Origin: Blumeriella jaapii | Taxonomy: Eukaryota > Ascomycota > Leotiomycetes > Helotiales > Drepanopezizaceae | Direction of reading: 5' to 3' | DNA: 64,000 bases | NCBI GenBank assembly: GCA_009599575.1 | Contig: VWND01000019.1 | Location: 485,803-549,802 of the forward strand | Part shown: piece by piece, positions 1-12,516 of the stretch | Layout: every line of letters starts with the position of its first letter | Position numbering within the stretch: the stretch's first letter is position 1 | Position numbers and translations under genes: made by a program | The notes under the pieces: generated by a model | Told to the model about the DNA's origin: nothing | Database searches by the model: none | Seen by the model: only the letters and a program-made list of their open reading frames with translations

Positions 1-1128
1 GTTTATAAAAAGTAAAAAGATTCGATTCTTAACCGTAATTGCGTTTAAATTTTTATAATCGACGTATAATCGTAAACTTCCGTTTTTTTTCGATATAAAT
101 ATTACCGATGCGCCGGCAAAGCTAATAAACCTTTTTATCCAGCTTTTTTCTAAGTTCGAATCGAAATATTCGCGCAATTCGGTAAATTTAAATTCCGACA
201 AAAAGTAAATTAGTTTTTAAAAAAAGTTTTTTTTTTCCGCGAAATTTATTCGATGTTTTATAAAATAATAAAAAATTAGAATAACCGCGGCGGTATCGTC
301 GAATACGTCGGCGTAATCGTCGTATTTAAAAAGTAATTAATGCTGTTTTTCAGTAGCTTTTTTCAAAACGATATAAAACGCTTGTTTTTTTTTGGATTTT
401 TTTTTAAAACGTTTAATTATAACGAAATTAAATTGTAAGCGTTCGATTGGATATCGCTACGACTTAGCTCGAAAGCTTATAACGGAATCGATATTTCGCA
501 ATCAAAAAAATTTTAAAATAAATAAAACTTCTGGAATATTTATATCGCAAATTACGAAATCGCTTTGTATTTTTTTAATTGTTTTATAATTATTAATAAC
601 GCGAATAAATTGCGTATGCGTGCCGTAAATAATTACTTTTTTTTTTTAATCGTAAATAAATTAATACGTTTTTAAATTGGTTTTTATTTATATTTAATTA
701 ATAATTTTTAAATTACGCAGTTTTTCTCCGCGCCGCAATCGATAAAAGCCCGTTTCGTACGAATTTCGTTTTTAGCTTTTTTAATTTCGACTGAAATTAT
801 TATTTTTTACTTTTTTTTTTCGTTCGATTTTATTAGCAATAACGAAATTAAAATCGAGCGAAAGCTTTTTCCGAATTTTTAGATTTGTTAATTTCGAGGC
901 AATTTAAAATTATATATTTTTTTTTATTGCATTTATAATATTCGACTTTTGAATAATTAGCTATACGATGCCCTTTTTTTTAACAGCGACTACATTTCGA
1001 AAAATAAAAAAAATCGTTAAAAATTCTAGGATTTTAAAAGATTTTATTAAAATTATCGTTTTTTCGCTTTCGTTTTTTTTTTTATAACGTATATTCGAAT
1101 CGAAAACGATATATATCTGTTTTAGCTT

Positions 1129-1377
1129 TTAAGCTTTAATCGTAAATATAAATTTTTTTTTTTTTTTCTTTTTTTTGCGTTCGTTTCGTCGTTTATTATT
1201 TTTCGTTTCGTCGTTAATAATTTTATTAATACTTTCGATACAACGAACGATTAATATTAATTTTTCGTACGAGCTTATAGCTGCAATATTGCTTCGTTTA
1301 ATAATTTCTTTTCGAAAAATAAATCGGAGTTTTGCAAAAAACATTTTTTTTCTAATCGTATCGTTTATTATTTGCAA
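1129..1377 (-). pseudogene. gag-region fragment of element A
   Basis: An open stretch of about 80 codons rich in K, R and E, with a lysine run near its end. It is the counterpart of fragments at 9424-9654 (element B) and 24161-24391 (element E), all of which share a block like KIIKRSN followed by a YEKLILIVR-like stretch. It lies between the 5' LTR and the reverse transcriptase, which is the gag position in gypsy elements, but no zinc knuckle or capsid motif can be read. Calling it gag rests on position only. Confidence 0.5.
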
Positions 1378-2468
1378 CTGCTATTCGAAATTATTTAAAT
1401 AAGCAACGAAATCGTTAATTAATTTATGCTTTTTTTGCTTCGTTTTATCGTATAAATTCGAAGCCGCGATTTTTCGATTTTCCGTATTTATTAAAAAATT
1501 TAATATTTATTTTTTAAAATCGTTTTATATAATTCGAATATTCGTAAAACGTCGTTCGTATCCGGTTTATTTTCTTTTTATTTTATCGTCGAAAGCTAAA
1601 ACATAAGCGTTAATTTTCTTTTGATCGGTACAAAATATTATTTTTTTATTTTGGCGGAAGCTTCGCTTTGCACGCCGAATAAAAAATTAAGCTTTTTCAG
1701 TATTTTTTTTTCGATATATTAAAAAATCTTTTATTTTTAATGCTTTTCGGCTCGAATTCGCTATATTTTTTATAAAAGATATAATATGCTTAAAAAAAAT
1801 GCTAAATCGTTTTTAATAAATATTATTATCGTAATATTCCGAGAATATTTTATAATAATCGCCGGCTTAAGTTATTTTCTATTTTTTCTTAATTGAAACG
1901 GTATTAAAAAATATAAAAATTTTTTTTTCGATATTTTCGAAAGCGTTAAATTCTCGTTGGAATTATTTAACTTTTTTTCGAAGTTCGTTTCGGCGTTTTA
2001 AAGTTTTTTCGAATTTTTTAATTGTTTCGTAAATCTTTTTTTCAGTTTTTTTCTGCTTTATTTTAGCTCGTATTTTTTTTACTTTTTTACGTTTATCGTT
2101 TTTTTTTTGTTCGGCGCGGATTCGTTTATTAGCTAAATAAATCAGAATTTCGATAAAAAATTTTTTCGAATCGCTTTAAGCGTGGCTTTTTTTAATAATT
2201 TCTTCGATAAAAAAAATTAAAAAATCGTCGCGCTTTAATAATAAAATATTTTCGACTTTTAATAAAACTAATAACGTTAAAAAAAACAATGGTACGAAGT
2301 TTTTTTAAGCAGCCGAAAATGCTAAGTTTTTTTAAATAACTGAAAATGCTTGTTTTCTGCGAATGCGAAAAGCTATAATATCGATAATAACGATATAAAT
2401 ATAATAATATAATAAAAAATTATTTTAATAATATCGAACTGCCGTTCCGGTAAATAAAAAAATCAGAA

Positions 2469-2880
2469 TATAAAAATTAAAAACAGAAAAACATTAGTTT
2501 AAATAATAAAACTTAAATAAAATTGGGTTAATAATTAAACTGATTTTTATTTTTTATATTTCTAATAAAAAACGTGTATAAATACAAAAGGAAAAGTGGA
2601 GCTTTCGAAAAAAGTATTTTCCAAAAAACCAGGCGAATTCCATTTAATATATTTTTCTAGCCCCTATCCCGATCTTTTCTTATTCTTTTTAATATAACCC
2701 TAATAACTGATTTTTTAGCAATTACTTTTATAAAATGTTTTACTTAAATATTATCTCCAGCCTTTATAGCACTATCCGGCCCCTACGGCCTATCCGCAGA
2801 AAATACTATTCGAAAGTTGGTAGGAGACAAAAGGTTTTGGCGAATCATCTGACTTATACACGTAATATTGGTTCCTGACA
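2469..2880 (-). repeat. 5' LTR of element A
   Basis: A 412-bp LTR that matches the LTRs at 3815-4227, 10762-11174, 22625-23037 and 36038-36451. A GC-rich core around 2770-2800 (CCGGCCCCTACGGCCTATCC) survives in every copy, although the rest is AT-rich. Read on the minus strand it starts with TGTCAGGAACC. Confidence 0.9.
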
Positions 2881-3490
2881 ATTATTTACTTTTTTCGTTG
2901 TTTTAAACGGATGCTTATTTAAACAATTATAATTTATTAAAAAAACAGCATACGAATTTCCGTAACTTTTAAATATAAATATTTTACAATTTCCGTACTT
3001 TTTTCTAATTACTTTTTAATAAATATAATACACTTTTTTAATTAATAAACTTATCGATATTATATCGTTTTTTAAGCAAAGCGTTATTAAACCTAGCAAA
3101 TTTATTTTTAATTTATTTTAAAACGAAATCATTATACGCAACTTTTCCGAATTTAAGCAAATATATAATGCCGTTATTTTAAATTAATAAACAGTTTTCG
3201 TAAAAACATTTATAAAACAATTCGATATAATAATTAAAAACGTTAACGAATTTTTATTCGATTACGAAAGTTTCGTTAAAATTAAATTCGTTCGTAAAAG
3301 TTTTAATTACGATAAGTTTCTGCTAAATTACGATAACGTTTTAAAAGCTTTCGCCGAAGTAAAAAAAGCTCGAAATAACAAAAAAAAAATAACAAACCGA
3401 ATATTGCGTTTTTTATTAAATCAACGAAAAAAAAATATTTAAAAATACGTTTTTAGCAAAATTATCGATATTATTTTATTTCGGCATTTC
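2881..3490. other. Host repeat H, segment 1 (unclassified, RIP-degraded)
   Basis: AT-rich sequence between element A and the left LTR of element G. It ends in ATTTC (3486-3490), the left TSD of G. By TSD logic it was once joined directly to 20445 onward. No protein motif was recognised here. Confidence 0.6.
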
Positions 3491-3692
3491 TGTTACACAA
3501 TTACGGATATATATAAAACATCCCAAAAATATACAGAAATAACTATAATAACGATATAACTATAAATTATTACCGTTATTATTTATAATCAGAAGGCTCG
3601 TATCTTCTATAGCATTAAAATATTTATATTATATAAACAGCTTTTACGGCACAAATAATAAATCATTTTTGACTTCACCTTTTTTTGTTACA
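3491..3692 (+). repeat. 5' LTR of element G
   Basis: A 202-bp repeat, TGTTACACAATT to CTTCACC...TGTTACA, matching 20237-20439 with transition differences only at the positions I compared. The left flank is the TSD ATTTC at 3486-3490. Confidence 0.88.
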
Positions 3693-3814
3693 AATGGTAG
3701 CAATTTTTAATCAGCAAGACTTTCAGAATTGACCTTGCCGACCTTATACCTTAATTCTAACCCTAATTTTAATTTTAATTCGTTAATTTGCGAAAAATAA
3801 ATTATAACGACGGA

Positions 3815-4227
3815 TATAAGAATTAAAAAGCAGGAAAACACTAGTTCAGACAATAAAGCTCAGATAAGATTGGGTTAATAATCAAACTAATCTCTACCTT
3901 CTACATTTTTAATAAAAGGCGTGTATAAATACAAAAGAAAGGATAGAGCCTTCGAAAAAAGTATTTCCCAGAAAACTAAACGAATTTTATTTAATATGCT
4001 TTTCCAACCCTTATCCCGACCTTTTTTTATTTTTTTTAATATAACTTTAATAACTGATTTTTTAGCAATTATTTCTATAAAATGTTTTATTTAAATATTA
4101 TTTCCAACCTTTACAGCATTATCCGGCCTTTACGGCCTATCCGCAGAAAATATTATTCGAAAATTAATAAAAAGCAAAAAGTCTTAGCGGATCATCTGAT
4201 TTATATACGTAATATTAATTTCTAATA
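3815..4227 (-). repeat. 3' LTR of element B
   Basis: 413 bp, more AT-rich than its partner at 10762-11174. For example, the GGTTCCTGACA terminus has decayed to AATTTCTAATA. The left flank ACGGA (3810-3814) is the TSD. Confidence 0.9.
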
Positions 4228-5949
4228 TTACTTTTTTTTTTAAGCTTTTGATTTCTAAAAGCGATTAATTTTTTTATACGTATACTTTCGTATATAACGT
4301 ACGTTACGTTTTCGAAATAACGTACGGTTTTTTCCGCTTTTAATCGTGAATTATAGCTGTTTCTTTCGTTTTCGGTCGTAAATTATAGCTATTCTGCTGT
4401 TCTGTTTTTTTTATTTTCGATAACGCTTCGTATTTTCGTGGAAAAAGCCTTTTTTTTTAAAATAGCCGTTATTTTTCTGCTCAACTTCTTTTTTTTCTTT
4501 TTTATTTTTATTTTTTCGTTAATTTTTTTTTATTTTAATTAATTACTTTTCGCCGCGTTCGCCGCAAACTTTCAAAATATTTTTAATTTTTATCTGCTTT
4601 CGGTGCGCCCGCTTAATCTTACGTAAAAATATTATAACGGACTTTTTGCTTTTTTGCGTTTTCGAACTTTTTAATGTAAAATACAACCGCTGTAAAACTT
4701 CGTATATTTAATACTTTTTTATAAGTTTTCTAAACTTTTATTCGGATTCGCTTTTAATTAATTATAAATTTCTGCCGTACGCGCTATCGAAGCGCAAACT
4801 TTTTTCGCGAGCCTTAACGATTTTATAAATCGTTTCGATGCTATTACAACCGCTGCCGCTTTTTTTTTTTTTGCTATCGAAGCCAAAGCTTTTGCTAAAA
4901 CCTTTATCGATTTTATTATTTACGACGCTTATATAAATCGTTTAAAAAAAAATAACGCTTCGGCTTTTATAATAATCGAAGGTCGTGCGAATCGCGCCGC
5001 GATTCGGATTGCCGCTGCCGCTGCTGCTATTGCGCTCGTTTCTGCCGGTTTAGCGGCTGCTGCTGTTTTAAAAGCTTTAACTGCGCCGGCCTTTTTTTTT
5101 AACGACGCTAATATAAAACGTATTTTTCGACGTTTCGAAAACGTCGTTCGGATCCATTCTGATTAATTAAATCAAATTTTGAATTTTTACGAAAATATTA
5201 TAATTGCAATTTAAAATTCGATTACGGCTATCGTAAAAGCTTTAATTAAAATAAATCGAATATTTTGCGAATTCGTTTAATATTAATTTTTTTTAATCTG
5301 CCGCTGTTTTTAAATTTAAAAAAAATAGCGATAACGATAAAAAAAAAAATAACGATAAAAATAAATTAGCTTAACGGCGATTTTAAAATTTTTTAAATAT
5401 TTTTGTTTTCTTTTTTTTACTTTTACGGCGCGCATTCGTTATTGCTCCGTTGCTATTATTTATCGTATTTTTTAAGTATTTTTTTATAATCTTTTTTGCG
5501 TTCGTAAAATAATTTTCTGATTTTTAAAAATCTTCGCTTAATAAATAGCTTTTTTATCGTATTAAATAATATCGGCCTTTTTTTATATTTTTATAAACTT
5601 GTATTAATTTAATTTTATATTTTTCGGATTTTTAAAATTTTATTATATTATTTTTCGGCTCGATATCGTTCCGATTCTGCTAAAGTTTTAATAAAAAAAC
5701 GTAGAAAATATCGTAAATACGATATTTAAAAAAAAAGTTCGAATTAATAAACTTGGCCGTGTTTGTATATAATTCGCTTAATTTTAAAAAGCTTTAAATA
5801 TTTATCTAAAAGCTTTCGAAAAAATCGCAGCTATCGAAAATTTTTAATCGATAATAATATTTTATCGCTTATTTAAAATTTAATTTTTTTATATTTAGCG
5901 TCGTAAAATCTTTTGTAATTCGCGTTGGCTTTTTTTAGCTTTTTATTAA

Positions 5950-6800
5950 ATACTTTTTTTTTTTTTTGCAATATTTTAATTTGTTTTTCCGTTGACGGTA
6001 CCTTTTTTTCTACGACGTCGCTTTCGACGTTGCTGCCAAATTCTGAATAAAAGCCGTATAATATACGAAAAAAAGTAAAACCCGTAAAAGCGTATATCGA
6101 ATTATTATACGTAAACTCGGCTAAAGCAAACTTTATAATTTAATCGTTTTATCGATAATCGCAGTACGTGCGAAAATAAAATTTTAAAATTTAATTTTAA
6201 CGTTCCGTTTGGCCATCGGTTTAAAAATGAAAAGCGGTGTTTAATCGACGTCGTATTTATAAATAAAATATTACTAAAAACCAAAATTTACTAATAAAAA
6301 CTAATTTTTTGTTTATAATAATCTTTTTAAAGCAGCTAAAATTTTTATAAACGTATTATATAAATATTTTAATTAAATCTAAAGCTGAAATCGTTTTTTA
6401 TATCGGTATATATTTCGACAGCTTCGTATATCGGTTTATTATAACGAATATCGAATCGTAAATACGATTTCGTTTTTTGCTAAAAAATAAATTCGTAATA
6501 AAATTTATAATTATTTTTTTCTAAAATTTCGTAAAAATCGAAAAAAAAACTAATTCGTTATAAGATCGATGCTTTCTAAGCTTGCCTTTTTAGCATTTTC
6601 CACACGTATTAACGTAACGCTTTACGTCGCTTCGTAAACCAGGCCAGAAATACTTTTTTTCGACCAATTTTAGCGTTCGCCGAAAATTTTAATAACCGGC
6701 GATCGAATCGTCGTAATTAATTTTTAATATTTCGCTTTTAATAACGCTTTTATTCGAAATATACGTACGTTTTATAACGTAGTAATCTATTTTGGCCTAT
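5950..6800 (-). pseudogene. Integrase remnant of element B
   Basis: This segment is the minus-strand counterpart of 33,440-34,330 in element E. Around 6,690-6,560 the minus strand reads like the integrase zinc-binding segment, with a YFWPGL-like stretch followed by a KYQKGKL-like stretch in which cysteines have become tyrosine (TGT/TGC to TAT/TAC). No frame stays open. The call rests on this motif and on position after RNase H. Confidence 0.6.
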
Positions 6801-7461
6801 ACGCTAATATTTTTCGAACCCGGCTCGATTGCTTTGCGAAGCCGATTCGTACGTTTTTTATAATACAAAAAAATTAAATTTTTGCAATTTAAAAATAATC
6901 TTATAAATCGGTTTTGCTAACTCGTTATTAACCGTTTCGGATTATAATAATACAGCGGCTACGCTTCGTAATATATATTATTTGCAATTAATAATATTAG
7001 CAAAAAACAATCCGGCGAAAAAACCTTTTATTTAGCTTTTCTCCGCTTGCTTTTTACTTTTTAATCCCGTTAATAAAAGCTTCGAATATTTATCGGCGCG
7101 AAATAGTTTATACTCCGATTTTAAACGTATTTTTATTACGAAAAACATTTTAAAATTTCTTAAATAAGCTAGTTTTAATTTACGATACAACGTAAGCAGC
7201 TGCTCGTTATTTTTTTTTAAATTTTTTTTTAAATTTAGCCGGCGGAAAAAACCATTCGCCGGATTAAAAACTTTTGTTTTATATTCGATTGCAAAATCGT
7301 ATTTAATTAGCTCGTCGGCCCATTTCGCTTAGCGTCCGTTTAAACGTTTTTTTGTAAAAAAGTATTTTAAATTATAATAATTTGTACGTATAATAATAAC
7401 GTCGGAAACGCTACGTAAATATTAATTCTATTATCTGAAAGCGTAAATTATAGCTATTAGC

Positions 7462-7767
7462 TTAGCGTCGTAAATTTCGTATTTTTGTTTTATAAAAAAA
7501 AGCTTTTTCGAATAATATGCGATAAAATGCTAACGTACCTCCGCATTTTTCTCGAACAATTGAAATAATATTCCGCTTATAGCGAATTTCGAAGCGTTTG
7601 TTTCGATTTGGATTTTTAATCGAAAATCGAAATAACGTAAAATCGATGCTTAGCAAAACTTTTTTTTTAAAAATAAAAAAGCGAGCTTCGCTTCGAATAA
7701 AAAACGAAAAAAGTCCGATATTTTTTCTCGTTGCATTCCTTTTAAAAAATCTGTAATAAATCGGCAA
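7462..7767 (-). pseudogene. RNase H-region remnant of element B
   Basis: A 101-codon open fragment located 3' of the reverse transcriptase. Together with the adjacent frames it corresponds to the gypsy connection/RNase H region (a FYRFIKDF-like start, then the RNase H strand that normally holds the catalytic TDAS). It is paralogous to 32487-32702 of element E. Frame changes within it show that it is dead. Confidence 0.6.
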
Positions 7768-8198
7768 AACTTAACGTAATTTTTAATAAAACGTTTGTAA
7801 AAATTAATAAAACCCAAAAACACTTAAATATTTCGCCACGTAATAAAAAAAGGCTATTTCCGAATATTATTTATTTTTCCTAAATCCATTTTAATTTCCG
7901 TAAAAATAACGACGAAACCTAGAAACTTAATCGTATTCGTATCGAAAGCATATTTTTTCAGATTTCCGTAAAATTTATTAATACGAAATCTTTCGAAAAC
8001 TTTTTTTACCGCATTTATATAATCGTCGAAGTTTTCGGAAAATATTAAAATATCGTCGAAATAAATTATATACGTAATATTTACTAAACCGACTAAAGCT
8101 TAATTAATATACGCTTAAAAAGTTATTAATACGTTCGAAAAACCGAAAAGTAATACGCAGTATTCGAAATGTTCGTAACGAATGCGAAACGCAGTTTT

Positions 8199-8471
8199 TT
8201 ATTTATTTTCTTTTTTTATTCGAAAGCGGTGGTACGCCCAAATAAAATCTAGCTTAATAAATATTTTAGCTTTTTTTAAACGATTTAAAGTTTCGTTTAT
8301 AAAAAGTAAAAAAATTCGATTTTTAATCGTAACTGCGTTTAAACTTTTATAATCGACGCATAATCGTAAACTTTCGTTTTTTTTCGGTATAAATATTACC
8401 GATACGCCGGCAAAGCTAATAAACCTTTTTATCCAGCTTTTTTTTAAGTTCGAATCGAAATATTCGCGCAA
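8199..8471 (-). pseudogene. Reverse transcriptase fragment of element B
   Basis: Ninety codons align by eye with the start of the gypsy reverse transcriptase: a LREYFDxNLKKxWI-like lead, then FIPKKNESLRLCVDYKSLN (palm motif LRxCVDYRxLN), then AKIFIKLDF and an AYHRFRI motif. Downstream on the minus strand (about 8,065-8,055) the catalytic Y-F-D-D is still encoded. The fragment is bounded by stops and is not functional. Confidence 0.85.
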
Positions 8472-9423
8472 TTCGGTAAATTCAGATTCCGATAAAAAAT
8501 AAATTAATTTTTAAAAAGAATTTTTTCTTTCCGCGAAATTTATTCGATGCTTTATAAAATAATAAAAAACTAGGATAACCGCGGCGGTATCGTCGAACAC
8601 GTCGGCGTAATCGTCGTATTTAAAAAATAATTAATACTGTTTTTTAATAGCTTTTTTTAAAATAATACAAAACGCTTGCTTTTTTTTAAATTCCTTTTTA
8701 AAACGTTTAATTATAACGAAATTAAATTATAAGCGTTCGATTGAATATCGCTACGATTTAACTCGAAAACTTATAACGAAATCGATATTTCGCAATTAAA
8801 AAAACTCTAAAATAAATAAAACCTTTAAAATATTTATATCGCAAATCATAAAATCGCTTTGTATTTTTTTAATTATTTTATAATTATTAATAGCGCGAAT
8901 AAATTGCGTATACGTGTCGTAAATAATTACTTTTTTTTTCTTAACCGTAAATAAATCAATACGTTTTTAAATTGGTTTTTATTTATATTTAATTAATAAT
9001 TTTTAAATTACGTAATTTTTTTTCGCGCCGTAATCGATAAAAGCCCGTTTCGTACGAGTTTCGCTTTTGGCTTTTTTAATTTCGACTGAAATTATTATTT
9101 TCTGCTTTTTTTCTTCGCTCGATTTTATTAGCAATAACGAAATTAAAATCGAGCGAAAGCTTTTTCCGAATTTTTAAATTTATTAGCTTCGAAGCAGTTT
9201 AAAGTTATATATTTTTTTTTATTGCATTTATAACATTCGACTTTTAAATAATTAACTATACGATGCTTTTTTTTTTAGCAGCGACTGCATTTCGAAAAGT
9301 AAAAAAAATCGTTAAAAGTTTTAAGATTTCAAAAGATTTTATTAAAATTATCGTTTTTTCGCTTTTGTTTTTTTTTTTATAACGTATGCTCGAATCGAAA
9401 ACGGTATATATCTGTTTTAGCTT

Positions 9424-9654
9424 TTAAATCTTAATCGTAAATATAAGTTTTTTCTTTTTTTTTTTTTTGCGCTCGTTTCGTCGTTTATTATTTTTCGTTT
9501 CGTCGCTAATAACTTTATTAATACTTTCGATACGACGAACGATTAATATTAATTTTTCGTACGAGCTTATAGCTGTAATATTGCTTCGTTTAATAATTTT
9601 TTTTTCGAAAAATAAATCGAAGTTTTGCGAAAAGCATTTTTCTTCTAATCGCAT
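9424..9654 (-). pseudogene. gag-region fragment of element B
   Basis: Seventy-six codons, the counterpart of 1129-1377 (A) and 24161-24391 (E), with the shared KIIKRSN and EKLILIVRRIES blocks and a lysine run. Position between the 5' LTR and the reverse transcriptase suggests gag; no diagnostic motif is visible. Confidence 0.5.
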
Positions 9655-10761
9655 CGTTTGTTATTTGCAATTATTATTCGAAATTATTTAAATAAACAAC
9701 GAAATCGTTAACTGATTTATGCTTTTTTTACTTCGTTTTATCGTATAAATTCGAAGCCGCGATTTTTCGATTTTTCGTATTTATTAAAAAATCTAATATT
9801 TATTTTTTAAAATCGTTTTATATAATTCGAATATTCGTAAAACGTCGTTCGTATCCGATTTATTTTTTTTTTATTTTATCGTCGAAAGCTAAAATACAAG
9901 CGTTAATTTTTTTTTAATCGGTATAAAATATTACTTTTTTATTTTAGCGAAAGCTTCGTTTTGCACGCCGAATAAAAAATTAAACTTTTTTAATATTTTT
10001 TCTTCGATATATTAAAAAGTCTTTTATTTTTAATACCTTTCGGCTCGAATTCGTTATATTTTTTACAAAAGATATAATATATTCAAAAAAAATGCTAAAT
10101 CGTTTTTAATAAGTATTATTATCGTAATATTTCGAAAATATTTTATAATAATCGCCGGCTTAAATTATTTTTTGTTTTTTTTTAATTAAAACGGTATTAA
10201 AAAATATAAAAACCTTTTTTTCGATATTTTCGAAAGCGTTAAATTCTCGTTAAAATTGTTTAATTTTTTTTCGGAATTCGTTTCGGCGTTTTAAAATTTT
10301 TTCGAATTTTTTAATTGTTTCGTAAACCTTTTTTTTAATCTTTTTCTGTTTTATTTTAGCTCGTATCTTTTTTACTTTTCTACGTTTATCGTTTTTTTCT
10401 TATTCGACGCGGATTCGTTTATTAGCCAAATAAATCAAAATTTCGGTGGAAAGTCCTTTCGAATCGCTTTAAGCGTGGCCTCTTTTAGTAATTTTTTCGA
10501 TAAAAAAAATTGAAAAATCGTCGCGTTTTAATAATAAAATATTTTCGATTCTTAATAAAACTAATAACGTCAAAAGAAACGATAGTACGAAGTTTTTCTA
10601 AGCAGCCGAAAATGCTAAGTTTTTTTAAGTAGCTGAAAATGCTTGTTTTCTACGAATACGAAAAGCTATAATATCGATAATAACGATATAAATATAATAA
10701 TATAATAAAAAGTTGTTTTAATAATATCGAACTGCCGTTCCGGTAAATAAAAAAATCAAAA

Positions 10762-11174
10762 TATAAAAATTAAAAAACAGAAAAATATTAGTTCAAATAA
10801 TAAAGCTTAAATAAAATTAAATTAATAATCAAACTAATTTCTACCTTTTACATTTCTAATAAAAAGCGTATATAAATACAAAAGAAAAAATAAAGCCTTC
10901 GAAAAAAGTATTTCCTAGGAAACCAAACGAATCCTATTTAATATGCTTTTCCAGCCCTTATTCCGACCTTTTCTTATTCTTTTTAATATAATCCTAATAA
11001 CTGGTTCTTTAGCAATTATTCCCATAAAATGTTTTACCTAAATATTATTTCCAGCCCTCACAGCACTATCCGGCCCCCACGGCCTATCCGCAAAAAGTAT
11101 TATTCGAGGATTAGTAAAAAACAGAGGATCTTGGCGGATCACCTGACTTATACACGTGATATTGGTTCCTGACA
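10762..11174 (-). repeat. 5' LTR of element B
   Basis: 413 bp. It retains TGTCAGGAACCAATATCACGTG (minus strand) at its start and a CCGGCCCCCACGGCC core, and is less mutated than the element interior. The right flank ACGGA (11175-11179) is the TSD. Confidence 0.9.
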
Positions 11175-11563
11175 ACGGAACTATTAAAATTTTTTATTAT
11201 ATTTGCTTATTAATTTTTTACTTTTAGAAACTCTTTTTTACGATACGCAAAAAAAACGGTAATAATAAACGACGTTATAAAAAAAAAATGATAAACGAGC
11301 ATTTCAGACCCTTTTTAACGATAATACGTTATCGTTTAGTTTTAATAGCTGAAATAGCCTTAAACCATCTGCCTGAACGTTAAACTTTAAAAGCTTTCGC
11401 AGACGAATTTTTTTTTTATCCGACTGGGCTATTAACAAAACCTTTATTAACGCAGTTTTTCGAGAATTCGCCGGAAATGCAAAAAAGCATTTCCTATTAT
11501 TATTTTTATTTTTTTCGCTACCGCCACCATTTTCCCTTTTTTTTTACTATTTTACCGCGATAT
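11175..11563 (+). other. Element G internal sequence (5' interior)
   Basis: AT-rich interior of G between the B insertion and TRIM1. It ends in GATAT (11559-11563). The complementary sequence ATATC lies at 17033-17037, so these were once adjacent on the same side of an insertion. No motif was recognised. Confidence 0.55.
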
Positions 11564-11778
11564 TGTTACGATCCTGGCCGGTGGTAAATTGCCAGTGGTA
11601 ATTCTGCCAATAGTAATTGCCAGTAGTAAATTGGTTTAAGGCTTGCGCACGGACCCTTATCAACCTGTATTTAATAGTTCAGAACTCCCGTACCTTAGAG
11701 CTCTTCACCTTAGTATTCAACGTACACGCGTACCTTTCGGCCCATATCATCATGATCACCCTTAAGTCAGCTGTCACA
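11564..11778 (+). repeat. 5' LTR of TRIM1
   Basis: 215 bp, from TGTTACGATCCTGGCC to CAGCTGTCACA, nearly identical to 12302-12516. Confidence 0.9.
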
Positions 11779-12301
11779 TAATACTAAGGTCAAACAATCA
11801 GCTTTTGGCCTCTTCCATTTCAGCCTTCCGACGACCCCGCCTTTGCTTTCAAACTTGCGGAGTTTCAACACATCGGCCTGCCTTCTCGCAACTCTCGAAA
11901 TCGACCTAGCCCAAAACCTCATTTCAATTAGCTTGCACCTTGACTGCTACCAGAGCTTGCATCTTAACTGCTACCAGAGCTTGCACCTAACTGCATACTA
12001 TTTAATACGATTCGACCTTTTTACTAAGCTTGTCGATCTACCAGAGCTTGCACCTAACTGCATACCATTTAATATAATTCGACCTTTTTACTGAGCCTGT
12101 CGATTTAAAAGCTTGCATCTAACTGCAGGCTGGCAACCTACGCCTGCCTTTGCGACAAAACGGCTGGCAACCTACCCCTGCCTATGCGATAAGATGGCTG
12201 GCAACCTACGTCTGCCTGATGGATTGAAAGTATAAAAGGAAATGCGGGTTGGGTTCTACGGCTTCAGATCTGGGGACCAGTTCTTCGAAAGGGCGGGGTA
12301 G

Positions 12302-12516
12302 TGTTACGATCCTGGCCGGTGGTAAATTGCCAGTGGTAATTCTGCCAATGGTAATTGCCAGTAGTAAATTGGTTTAAGGCTTGCGCACGGACCCTTATCA
12401 ACCTGTATTTAATAGTTCAGAGCTCCCGTACCTTAGAGCTCTTCACCTTAGTATTCAACGTACACGCGTACCTTTCGGCCCATATCATCATGATCACTCT
12501 TAAGTCAGCTGTCACA
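12302..12516 (+). repeat. 3' LTR of TRIM1
   Basis: 215 bp. Differences seen against 11564-11778 are transitions (for example AATAGTAA/AATGGTAA, CAGAACT/CAGAGCT, CACCCTT/CACTCTT). Confidence 0.9.

Larger units (their letters stand above)
1..2880 (-). mobile_element. Element A: partial Ty3/gypsy-like LTR retrotransposon (B/E family), RIP-degraded
   Basis: This is the 5' part of a minus-strand LTR retrotransposon cut by the left edge of the window. It ends at 2880 with the conserved LTR terminus TGTCAGGAACC (read on the minus strand). Positions 1-2470 match 8291-10760 of element B nearly base for base, apart from transitions, and so cover the start of the reverse transcriptase and the gag-like region. 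Position 1 lies inside the reverse transcriptase. All frames are broken by TAA/TAG stops and CpA is scarce, as expected of RIP. The right target-site flank would be ATTAT (2881-2885); the left flank lies outside the window, so it cannot be paired. Confidence 0.85.
3815..11174 (-). mobile_element. Element B: complete but RIP-degraded Ty3/gypsy LTR retrotransposon
   Basis: A full-length 7,360-bp element with 413-bp LTRs at 10762-11174 (5') and 3815-4227 (3'), flanked by a perfect 5-bp TSD, ACGGA, at 3810-3814 and 11175-11179. Reading on the minus strand, the order is gag-like fragment (about 9,650-9,420), reverse transcriptase (about 8,480-8,040), RNase H (about 7,770-7,270) and integrase (about 6,800-5,950). 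This is the Ty3/gypsy order. It belongs to the same family as elements A and E. Every frame carries many stops produced by C-to-T/G-to-A change, so it is inactive. It is inserted into element G. Confidence 0.92.
11564..12516 (+). mobile_element. TRIM1: short non-autonomous LTR element, little RIP
   Basis: A 953-bp element with two 215-bp direct repeats (11564-11778 and 12302-12516) that start TGTTACG and end GTCACA. The interior is only about 520 bp, without an open frame that looks coding. A polypurine tract (GAAAGGGCGGGGTAG) lies directly before the right LTR. The two LTRs differ by a few transitions. The interior holds short tandem units: CCAGAGCTTGCACCTAACTG and a unit of about 34 bp beginning GGCTGGCAACCTAC, three times. 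Base composition is far less AT-rich than the surroundings. The flanks are GATAT on the left and TAAAT on the right and do not match each other, but they match those of TRIM2 crosswise. Confidence 0.88.
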